Assembly (NCBI RefSeq): GCF_001514205.1
Contig: NZ_KQ948776.1
Span: 186,001-250,000 of the forward strand
Source of the DNA: Streptomyces griseoruber
Lineage (GTDB): Bacteria; Actinomycetota; Actinomycetes; Streptomycetales; Streptomycetaceae
Direction: 5' to 3'
DNA length: 64,000 bases
Shown here: one piece after another, positions 52,540 through 60,456 of the stretch
Layout: every line of letters begins with the position of its first letter
Position numbering within the stretch: the first letter of the stretch is position 1
Program-made: the position numbers and the translations under genes
The notes under the pieces: model-generated
Seen by the model: only the letters and a program-made list of their open reading frames with translations
Told to the model about the DNA's origin: nothing
The model's database searches: none

Positions 52540-54759
52540 TCATCCTTCCGCGAGTTCGCGCAAGATAGCGGACGAGCCCCGAGAGTTGACGAACACAAGT
52601 GGTCGCGTTCCCCGCTTGGCAGTAATGAAGTCGGTGGCGGCGTGCTTCGCCGATGCTGTCACCACGACGAAGACGTCAGCGTTGGCTGCCTGTGCGGCAA
52701 GTTTGCTGCTGCCGTCATGCTCGGCACTCGTCTCGATGTCGATCTTGGGCACCAAGATGCGCAGTACCTGTGCAGCGCGGGTGGTGGCCGACTCGGTGAG
52801 GGAGTACAGCACCACCTTTGAGTCCTGCAGGTAGCGGTACGGCGCTCCGGGGTCGGCGTCCTGTACCTGCTCGGCGAGCAAGTCTTCCGGGACACCGACT
52901 CCCAGTTCGCTGGCTACAAGCTTGATGGCCTCAATGTCAGTTGGGTCCAGTGCCGTCTTAAACGGCCTCACCGTATTGGTGATCTTGTAGAAGAAACCAA
53001 CAGTGGCGGGACTCGTTGCCGCTGCCGATGTAGCTGTCGCCGTCTGCAGTACGTCGATCGCCCATGTCGTGGTCACGGCCGAGACGTTCGCGGAGATGAT
53101 GAGATCGATCCAGTCGAGTGCTGAGGCGAACACTGCGGATGCGGGGTGGGCGGACAGCAGATAGTCCAGTAGGGCTTGGGTCTGCACTCGAACGCCGGCC
53201 GAGTTCTTGCCACTGAGCGCGAGACCGGCAAGGACACGTTCGCTGAGTTCGGCCGCTCCATCTTCAGTGAAGATGTCGCGGTGCGCCGCCATGAACTGGC
53301 CTCCGCTCTCACCGAGTTTGCCGAGTACCTCGTCGGAGGCATCGTGAAGCCATGCGGTCAGCGCATCGCTGCTCAGTGGCGTCCAGGCGTCGGTGATTTC
53401 GGGACCGGCAGCCAATGCTGCGCCGCCATGGTCTCCGTCCAGGGCATCCAACCACGTACGCCAGTCCAGGCAGGGTCCGTCCTGGGTGAACTGCTCCAGC
53501 CAGGCGAGATCATCGCGCAGGCGTGCGCTCGCTCCGTCGATCAAGTTACGCAGGTGATGCGTGGAGATGTACTCAAGTGCCAACGCTGCTTGCTGTGGTG
53601 ACTGCAGGTCGCGTGCACAGGTCAGGAGCAGGTATGCCGCGTGCAGGCTCGGTTCGAGCGTCAGCACGAGTTCGATGGCTGCCTGAAGTTCGCCCCGGGC
53701 CATCATCCCGGTCGCACGCTCGAGGGGCGATTCACTCGGGGCGCCCGACTGGTCCAGGGGGGCGGGCGGCTCCGACGGGGCGGTGGGCTGAGGAGTTTGT
53801 TCCCGGTGCAGGTGGAACACGTTGCGCAGGTGGGCGGGGAGGCCGGGTTCGATCGTGTCGGCTTCGTCGAGGATTCGGTTGAGTGTGTCGTCTCCCGCGT
53901 CGTCTTCGACCGCGATGAGGAACTCCACGACAGCCTGCGCCCGACTCGTTGTCGGTGCGCCCGAGAACAGCGGCCGGAACGCCGCAGGGAGCGCGGCAAC
54001 GGCAGCGAGCAGGTCTTCCTCTTTGCCTGCTGCGTCGTACGGGGCGAACCATCTGGTGTAGACCGCCTGCTGGATCACTTGAGTGACGCTCAAGGGGCGG
54101 CGCATGGCAAGGACGTGGTCGAGATCCCGGTCCCCGAGAACGGCCTTCCAGTCCTCGAGCCCGGCGAAGACCCGCAGTCGCAGGAAGGCCAGGTTTGCCT
54201 GGTCGAGATCGGCGGTCGCCTCAAGTTCGCGCAGGCAGGCCAGGGCGACAGTGCGGTCGCGGGCAGCGATGGCGTGTCCGAGGTCGTCGAGTACCTCGAC
54301 GGTGGTTCGGGGGGCGTCGAACTCCGAGGGCGGCCGGCCGTTGAGGAGTTTACTAAGCACCAGCAGGGCGTCGCGTACCTGGCCTCGCGCGTCTTTCCAA
54401 TCCTCCGAATCCTGTGTCGCGCGGGGCAGTACCTCAAAGCGCAGTGGCTTGACCGGTGCCTTCGCCAGTGCGGCGTCGAACGGATCAGCCAGGTTGAGGG
54501 CACCACGGTGGCGGGGCAGGTCGCTGAAAGTGGGGCCGATCCAACTGTCGAGGATGGCGAGTGTCTCGCGCTGCTGGCGCGGGGTGGGCGCGAAGCCGTA
54601 CCACCACAGACGGCCGTGAGAACTTCGCGGCAGGAATCCGACCTGACGCTGTTGGATGCCTGCCATGAAGTTCTCGAGGATGAGTTGCAGGTTCGGTTCT
54701 ACCCGTGTTGGCCTGATGTCGTTGCCTGGACCGAAGAATTCCTCAAAGTCGACGCTCAT
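52540..54759 (-). CDS. dpdD: Dpd system protein DpdD
   Basis: A 739-aa protein I assign to DpdD of the 7-deazaguanine-in-DNA restriction system. No enzyme signature is obvious in the first 650 residues, which are largely helical and TPR-like (alternating Ala/Leu/Glu). The last 50 residues (ADVFVVVTASAKHAATDFIT, GTRPLVFVNSRGSSAILREL) resemble a DUF2325-type Rossmann fold. ATG 54759 overlaps the dpdK stop by four bases; the upstream in-frame start at 54792 is inside dpdK. Assignment rests on the C-terminal block and on neighbours matching DpdG-K; the biochemical role is unknown. Confidence 0.75.
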   Translation of the reverse strand: MSVDFEEFFGPGNDIRPTRVEPNLQLILENFMAGIQQRQVGFLPRSSHGRLWWYGFAPTPRQQRETLAILDSWIGPTFSDLPRHRGALNLADPFDAALAKAPVKPLRFEVLPRATQDSEDWKDARGQVRDALLVLSKLLNGRPPSEFDAPRTTVEVLDDLGHAIAARDRTVALACLRELEATADLDQANLAFLRLRVFAGLEDWKAVLGDRDLDHVLAMRRPLSVTQVIQQAVYTRWFAPYDAAGKEEDLLAAVAALPAAFRPLFSGAPTTSRAQAVVEFLIAVEDDAGDDTLNRILDEADTIEPGLPAHLRNVFHLHREQTPQPTAPSEPPAPLDQSGAPSESPLERATGMMARGELQAAIELVLTLEPSLHAAYLLLTCARDLQSPQQAALALEYISTHHLRNLIDGASARLRDDLAWLEQFTQDGPCLDWRTWLDALDGDHGGAALAAGPEITDAWTPLSSDALTAWLHDASDEVLGKLGESGGQFMAAHRDIFTEDGAAELSERVLAGLALSGKNSAGVRVQTQALLDYLLSAHPASAVFASALDWIDLIISANVSAVTTTWAIDVLQTATATSAAATSPATVGFFYKITNTVRPFKTALDPTDIEAIKLVASELGVGVPEDLLAEQVQDADPGAPYRYLQDSKVVLYSLTESATTRAAQVLRILVPKIDIETSAEHDGSSKLAAQAANADVFVVVTASAKHAATDFITAKRGTRPLVFVNSRGSSAILRELAEG

Positions 54760-55268
54760 GGCAATAGGTACCTGTTCTGGTATTCGACCCAAGCACGGGC
54801 GATCTGGTCGGGATCGGATACGACGGTGACGCCTTCCTGGTTCACTCTCTGGCCGAAGAAGGTGAAGTTCATCGAGCCGTGAACGTGGAATCTGTCGCTC
54901 ACCATGCCCTTGTCGTGCAGGGTGTTCCGGATGAGCAGGATCGGCCGTGGCCCCACCGGGGCCAGGTCGGTGAGGCGTTGTCCTGTGACGGCGTTGCGCG
55001 GCTCATCGCGCATGATCACTCGGACGTCCGAGCCACGGCGGGCGAGTTCGATGAGTACTTCCGTCAGCCGGATGGGTCGGGCCGGCAAGGCAGGGAGCAC
55101 GCTCTTGAACTGTCCGGATGCATTGTCGATGACGACAATGTCGGAGATCCACGGGGACAGTACCCACAGGCGACTTGACGGGGCCAGCAGCTCGGACACC
55201 AGGAGGTTCTGCAGCAGATCGGTGAGTTGTCGGGTCTCACCGGCCCCGACGGTGGTGATCCTTCTCAT
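54756..55268 (-). CDS. dpdK: Phospholipase D-like protein DpdK
   Basis: A 170-aa PLD-superfamily protein with one catalytic HKD motif: His118, Lys120 and Asp125 in LHDKGMVSD, followed by GSMN at 131-134. A single motif means it should act as a dimer, as Nuc-type and BfiI-type nucleases do. The N-terminal strand LWVLSPWISDIVVIDN matches the first PLD half without a second HKD. It is the obvious nuclease candidate of the operon. ATG 55268 overlaps the helicase stop by four bases; longer in-frame starts lie within dpdJ. PLD nucleases also occur in DISARM (DrmC). Confidence 0.82.
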   Translation of the reverse strand: MRRITTVGAGETRQLTDLLQNLLVSELLAPSSRLWVLSPWISDIVVIDNASGQFKSVLPALPARPIRLTEVLIELARRGSDVRVIMRDEPRNAVTGQRLTDLAPVGPRPILLIRNTLHDKGMVSDRFHVHGSMNFTFFGQRVNQEGVTVVSDPDQIARAWVEYQNRYLLP

Positions 55269-58200
55269 GCGGACACCTCGGCAAGTTCGAGGGTGGCCAC
55301 GACGCTGCCCTCGGAGCGGTGGTCGATCTCGACGACTCGTGGGAACACTTGGAGGAAGTCCGTTTCGATGGCGCGGATCGACAGGTCCACCAGCATGTCT
55401 GCCAGGGCGGGTATGTCCTCGGGAGGCGCGATGAGCTGGGCGGATCCCTGTTGGGCCAGGCGCGTGCGCACCAGGTTGTCCGCGTCGGGATCTGTCACGC
55501 TGATGAGGTCGTCTGTGGACGTGAACAGCCCCCGGATGAGATCGGGTGCGGCCGGCGGATTGTCGAAGTAGGGGTTCCACGACTGCAGTGCTCCGGCGCG
55601 TAGGGCCCATCCACGTGGCCAGAGTGCGCTTTGGATGGCGTCGATGCGCTGGCGGTCCGAGGAGTTCGCGGACAGGTTCAGTCCGGCGTCCAGGTCGTGC
55701 CTCTGACGCATCAGGTAAGCCCAGGTACGCGGCGAGATTTCAAGGCCCAGGCGTTGCTCTTGGATCTCCCACTCGTCGATGAGGGTACGTAGTGCCTGAT
55801 CCGTCTGTGCGGTCGATCCGGGCCGGAGCAGGCGGTTCGCCAGGCTCGAGACGACGGACTGCTCCGCGCCGTGGATGCCTGAGGCACGCAACTGCGCCCG
55901 TATGCGGTCAAGGTTTTTCACTCGGTCCGCCTGTGTCGCCGAGCCTCGGTATTCAGCAACGAGGTCGAGCCAGTCGCTGCGCTCGGTCGTGTAGCGCACG
56001 ATCCGCCGCATGTGCGCGTCGACCAGTTCGCTGGTGGAAGGCTGGACGGCTCTCATGATCAGCCGCAAGAACCGCCGCGGGTCGGGGCGTACGCGTGTGG
56101 CCAGCGCTTCGATGAAGCCGCCGCCGCCGATCGAGGCTTCAGTGAGCCAGACCTGGCCATGGCGCCAAGTGCCGTCGAGGGCGTAGCCGGGTTCTATGTC
56201 GACAACGATGCCTTCGGGGTCGTGCTCGGGGCAGATCTCCCGGGCAGCCCACAGGGCCGCCTGTCCAAGGGTGGCAAGGACGCGCTTGCGCAGCCAGGCT
56301 TGGAATTGTGCGGGGTCAGGGTTCCAGACCTGGTCCGTCAGATGGTCCAGGCGGGCAATGATGTCCTTGTCGGCAAGCAGTTGGCGCAGGCGCTCACCGA
56401 CCCGGCTGAGTGTGGCGCTTTCGCTCTCTTCGACGTCAGAACTGCGGAACATCGCCTTCAGGGTGTCCGTCAACCGGTCGGCGAAGGTTTCCCGCACCGC
56501 CCGGTAGGCGTGGGGAAGCGACGTGCCGTCACTCACGGCGGACATCAGCAGCATGCATTCGATCGTCTGGTGCAGCCATTCCAACTGGAACTTGTTCATC
56601 TGTTCCAGCAGTTCGGGGTCGTTCGTCAGAACGTGCTGGAACCAGGCGCTACGCAGGGCCGGGTCGAGGTCGCCGGGTGGAGCAATCACGTCCGGCACCG
56701 TGATGGTCAGGCGCAGGCCGTCGACGTCGTAGGTGGCTCCGAGACCGACCCGCTCGTCATCGAGCGAGAACTGTGTTTTGACCCGGGCTTCGCCGCCGCG
56801 GGCGAAGACCAAACTTGCCTCGCTCTGGACGGCAAGACGGCGGACCTCGATGTGGGCGTTCTGAGCGTGCAGGAAGAAGCGTGCTTCGTCGATGAGGCTG
56901 CCGATGGGGTCCGACAGGGGAAGGCGGGCGACCAGGCCGAGGCCCCTCTCCAGGAACTGGGACCGCCAGACCAGGGCCGCGTTGGAAGCATCCTTGAGTT
57001 CTGGCGGTGCGAGTTGGAGTTCCACCCTGTCGGGGCGGACGATGGGGATGGAGGTAGGGACACCACCGACTTCGACGGTGGCGGTCTCCTCCCGATGGTG
57101 CGCCTGCAAGGCAGGGGCGAGATCCATGACGGTCTCGCGCTGCCCGTAGGGAACGGGGATCCAATGCCGGTGCTCGAGGTTGCGGGTGGCAAAGCGCCGT
57201 GACACTCGTCCTGGCGCGTACTCGCGCAGCATCTGAGCCAGGCCCATCGCCTGCAGTTCAGGTTCCTTCTCCCACGACTGCTGCGGGGGTATGACCACGT
57301 ACCCTTCGGGAAGTGCGAGTTCGCTGAAGAGGTTCTCGGGGAAGAAGTCGGGCAGCGGATTCTTGCCCATCAAATCCTTGCCCTTGACGTACGTGTGGTC
57401 CTCCGCAACGGCCCACTCACTGTCCAGCCGTCGTGCCAGCGTGGGCACGGCCGCCAGGATGAGCGGGCGAGGGGGGTGCCACAGAATCTCGGCGGCCAAC
57501 TCCTCGGAAACCTGGAGCGCGCCTTCGATCCACAGACGGAGGCTGCGCTGGCGGCCGGGATCGCGCAGCAGGTCGCGCAGAATGGCGACGGCAGTCTTCT
57601 GGACCTTGCGGTTGTCCGGGTACTCCGGATCGGCGAGACCCTGCAAATCACGCCACAGCTTTGCGTACCGGTGATCGGGCTGCTGCAGTTGTGCTGCCAG
57701 CCAGTCAAGCATCGCCAGGGTGGCTTGGATGCGTAGGACTGCCCGGTTGCGGATGGGAAGTACCAGTTCAGGCAAGACGGGATCGAACAGCGCGTCCCAG
57801 GCTTCGTAGGTGGCACGGTCGCGTCCGTAGTCGGAGAGCACCACCACGGTGTACGGGCGCATGCGACGGCTTCGCCCGGCTCGGCCCTTGCGCTGCAGGA
57901 ATGCGGCGACGCCGCGGGGCGCCTTGTGCTGCAGCACAGCGCCGACGTCCGGATCGTCGAAGCCGACCTCGAGCGAGGCAGTTGCGACGACGAGTTGGGA
58001 GGCGGTGTCGACTCCCGCGTCTTGCGAGGTGGTCCGGCTCACGTTGAGGCCTGGACGGTCGAGTTTGTGGCCCAGTTTCACCGGCAGGTCCCAGACCTGG
58101 CCGGCGCGTCGCTGGTCGGTGACGCCGTCTTGCACGGGACGTCGCATGGACGCCAGGGGGTCTTTGAACTGCTGGGTACGGGGGGCGCGGTAGCGCTGGC

Positions 58201-59749
58201 CTTCCGCGTCGAGAAGGTAGAAGAAGAGCCGGTTGGTGACATCGAGGTCGTCGGTGAAGACAAACGCCTTGGTGCCCAGAAGTCCCTGGGATGTGCGCTC
58301 TGCCGGGTGATCGAGGACACGCGGGAGGAGCATCGCCGTCTGGATGGTGGTGGACAGCACGGAGGCGCCGCTGGTGGGGTCGCTGCGCACGGCGACCATG
58401 TATTCGGCGCCCTCGTACTCCATCTCGTCTGCGCCCGGTTCGATGTTGGTGACGAGTCCGTCGTCAACACCCGTCAGATCGGCCATGTGGCGAACGGCGT
58501 TCGACAGCGTCGCGGACAAACCGACGAAGGTGACCGGACTGCGCAGCGAGTGGTGCCAGCGTCGCAGGACCAGGGCTGCCTGGGCGCCAGTGGTGCCGCT
58601 GTAGGTGTGGATCTCGTCGAGCAGCATCAACCGGGGTTTCTTGGCCGCGCCGACACCGAACAGTGTGCCCAGGGACAGGTCGGACAGACCGCGGTTGAGC
58701 ATCTCGGTGGTGGTGAACAGCACGTCCGGAGGCCTCTGGCTCATCCGGTTCCGGGTCAGGACCAGCATGGAGTCGTCGAACACGCGCTTGCAGGTGCTGC
58801 AGGTCAGGCGTTCCGTTCTGGCCCTGGCGTCCTGCTCGGACCAGAACAGTGTGCCCCCGCACACGGTGTATCCGTCACCGGGACAGGTGAAGTGAGGGCA
58901 CTGAAAGCCTTCGGCCCGTTTCGTCCATGCGGAATAGGAGGCCGTCAGGCTCTTCGTGCTGGTTGGGGTGTCCTTGTTGAGTACCCCGATGGTCATGGGC
59001 CGGCCGTTGGTCTTCGTCCACAGGTGGTCGAGCCGCCGGGCGTTCGCGAAAGCGGTGTTGAGTTGGTCCTTGAGGAGTTCGTTGCGCGGGTAGACGGCCA
59101 GCGCACGCGTCCATGCCGACTTGTCCTGGAGTCCCGTCAGGTAGGCGAAGGCCGGCAGGTAGAAGGCGAGTGTCTTGCCGCTACCGGTGCCGGCACCCAC
59201 GACGGTGGCGGTGGTGATGTTGGACTGCAGGGCCGTGAAGATCTGACGGCTGGCACGGACCTGGAACCCGCTGAGGTCGGCGTGTTGAGGCCCCCGCCGC
59301 GTCATGGCATCGACGACCTGGCGGTAGAGGTCGTGGAGCGCATCGGTGCCGTCGATGACCGCGTGTCTGGACTGGTCGCGCCGGGGGTAGGCACGGGGGC
59401 GCCGCGCGTAGCGGAAGTCCGAGACAAGCGCAGCGCCTTGGCGCCAGGCCGCGGGGTCGCCGGAAGGGAAGATCTGGCGCAGCCGAGCCAGCAGACGCAG
59501 CGTCTCGCCGTTGCGGGTACGCCACCGTGACGGCGAGACCGCATCATCGCGGATGATCAGGCCCTTGTCCTCGAGGGCCTCGATTGCCTCCTGGGCGGTG
59601 TCGAGTTCGCCGCACTGCATGAGGACGTCATCGACGTGGGTGTGCAGTTCGTCTTCGGTGAATCCGCCGTCGACAACGCCCCAGGACAGCAGGGGGTCCT
59701 CATGCGCTTCGAGGACGCCGAGGATTTCGCTCTCGGTCTCAGGAGTCAC
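55265..59749 (-). CDS. dpdJ: DEAD/DEAH-box helicase DpdJ
   Basis: A 1494-aa superfamily 2 helicase from GTG 59749. Walker A GAGTGSGKT at 185-193, DEIH at 378-381, SAT in GLSATLSN near 412, motif V ATASLEVGFD at 589-598 and motif VI QRKGRAGR at 619-626. A Cys cluster between motifs I and II (C284, C289, C297, C317, C320) probably binds zinc. The long C-terminal half includes EASIGGGGFIEAL near 1230, reminiscent of DUF1998-type modules in defence helicases. Start and stop both overlap neighbours by four bases. Likely role: ATP-driven DNA tracking or unwinding that discriminates modified from unmodified DNA. Confidence 0.82.
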   Translation of the reverse strand: MTPETESEILGVLEAHEDPLLSWGVVDGGFTEDELHTHVDDVLMQCGELDTAQEAIEALEDKGLIIRDDAVSPSRWRTRNGETLRLLARLRQIFPSGDPAAWRQGAALVSDFRYARRPRAYPRRDQSRHAVIDGTDALHDLYRQVVDAMTRRGPQHADLSGFQVRASRQIFTALQSNITTATVVGAGTGSGKTLAFYLPAFAYLTGLQDKSAWTRALAVYPRNELLKDQLNTAFANARRLDHLWTKTNGRPMTIGVLNKDTPTSTKSLTASYSAWTKRAEGFQCPHFTCPGDGYTVCGGTLFWSEQDARARTERLTCSTCKRVFDDSMLVLTRNRMSQRPPDVLFTTTEMLNRGLSDLSLGTLFGVGAAKKPRLMLLDEIHTYSGTTGAQAALVLRRWHHSLRSPVTFVGLSATLSNAVRHMADLTGVDDGLVTNIEPGADEMEYEGAEYMVAVRSDPTSGASVLSTTIQTAMLLPRVLDHPAERTSQGLLGTKAFVFTDDLDVTNRLFFYLLDAEGQRYRAPRTQQFKDPLASMRRPVQDGVTDQRRAGQVWDLPVKLGHKLDRPGLNVSRTTSQDAGVDTASQLVVATASLEVGFDDPDVGAVLQHKAPRGVAAFLQRKGRAGRSRRMRPYTVVVLSDYGRDRATYEAWDALFDPVLPELVLPIRNRAVLRIQATLAMLDWLAAQLQQPDHRYAKLWRDLQGLADPEYPDNRKVQKTAVAILRDLLRDPGRQRSLRLWIEGALQVSEELAAEILWHPPRPLILAAVPTLARRLDSEWAVAEDHTYVKGKDLMGKNPLPDFFPENLFSELALPEGYVVIPPQQSWEKEPELQAMGLAQMLREYAPGRVSRRFATRNLEHRHWIPVPYGQRETVMDLAPALQAHHREETATVEVGGVPTSIPIVRPDRVELQLAPPELKDASNAALVWRSQFLERGLGLVARLPLSDPIGSLIDEARFFLHAQNAHIEVRRLAVQSEASLVFARGGEARVKTQFSLDDERVGLGATYDVDGLRLTITVPDVIAPPGDLDPALRSAWFQHVLTNDPELLEQMNKFQLEWLHQTIECMLLMSAVSDGTSLPHAYRAVRETFADRLTDTLKAMFRSSDVEESESATLSRVGERLRQLLADKDIIARLDHLTDQVWNPDPAQFQAWLRKRVLATLGQAALWAAREICPEHDPEGIVVDIEPGYALDGTWRHGQVWLTEASIGGGGFIEALATRVRPDPRRFLRLIMRAVQPSTSELVDAHMRRIVRYTTERSDWLDLVAEYRGSATQADRVKNLDRIRAQLRASGIHGAEQSVVSSLANRLLRPGSTAQTDQALRTLIDEWEIQEQRLGLEISPRTWAYLMRQRHDLDAGLNLSANSSDRQRIDAIQSALWPRGWALRAGALQSWNPYFDNPPAAPDLIRGLFTSTDDLISVTDPDADNLVRTRLAQQGSAQLIAPPEDIPALADMLVDLSIRAIETDFLQVFPRVVEIDHRSEGSVVATLELAEVSA

Positions 59750-60456
59750 CGCAGCCTCACCCAGAAGCGGTCCAGGATTCCCAGCCTCGACAGCCCGGCA
59801 AGGACCTCGGGGGTGAACGAGTTCAAGGGCGTCCCGTTCGCTTCCTGGGCGCCTGTGATCACTCGGGCGAGGACCGGGTCGACGAGTGCGGTGATCTGCT
59901 TGCCGCATGCCTGGAGGCTCTCCAGCGCCGCGGCCAGCCTCGCGATGTCGCCCGGTTCGGGGACAGCGCGGTTTTTCAGGACATTGAGCACGCCATGCGC
60001 CTTCTCGATCTTGATGCGGACCTCTTCCACGTCGATCCCGCTCTTGCTCAGCGTAGCGACGAGATCCTCATTGATCACCGGTACTTCACGGTTGCGTTCA
60101 GCAGTCCATGCCTGCTCGACGGACTTGCGAAGGCCCTTCACGAAACCGTCGGCCGCCTTGAGATGTGCCTTCAGTGCTTGCGGTGGCGTATCGGCGTCCT
60201 GGCTGGGGAGCGTTTCGGCGAGTACGCGCAGGTCTGCGGCCAGTTGGGCGGCCTGCGGACCGAGGTCGGCGTCGAAAGCGGCATGGGCTGCGCGCAGTTC
60301 GGCCACGCCCCGGCTGAGGCGCTGGACCGTCTCGATGAGCGTCTCGACGTTCTCGGCCTGCCCGGCCAACTCGCCGGTGCGACGGTTGATCTTGTCCTGG
60401 TCATGGGCAGCGACCGCTGCCACACGCAGACGCTGAACTTGTTCGATGAGCGTCAT
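59746..60456 (-). CDS. dpdI: Dpd system protein DpdI
   Basis: A 236-aa, mostly alpha-helical protein with strong coiled-coil character at about 1-60 (EQVQRLRVAAVAAHDQDKINRR, VETLIETVQRLSRGVAELRA) and further helices to the end. No catalytic motif is recognised. It is assigned as DpdI by size and by position between the DpdH ATPase and DpdJ helicase. ATG 60456 overlaps the dpdH stop by four bases and its stop overlaps dpdJ's GTG. Probably a structural or adaptor subunit. Confidence 0.65.
   Translation of the reverse strand: MTLIEQVQRLRVAAVAAHDQDKINRRTGELAGQAENVETLIETVQRLSRGVAELRAAHAAFDADLGPQAAQLAADLRVLAETLPSQDADTPPQALKAHLKAADGFVKGLRKSVEQAWTAERNREVPVINEDLVATLSKSGIDVEEVRIKIEKAHGVLNVLKNRAVPEPGDIARLAAALESLQACGKQITALVDPVLARVITGAQEANGTPLNSFTPEVLAGLSRLGILDRFWVRLR

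Noticed and set aside
54756..55610. 284-aa version of the PLD protein using an upstream start
   Set aside because: The extra 114 residues are Arg/Pro/His-rich and lie inside the helicase gene; the ATG at 55268 overlaps the helicase stop like every other junction in the operon.
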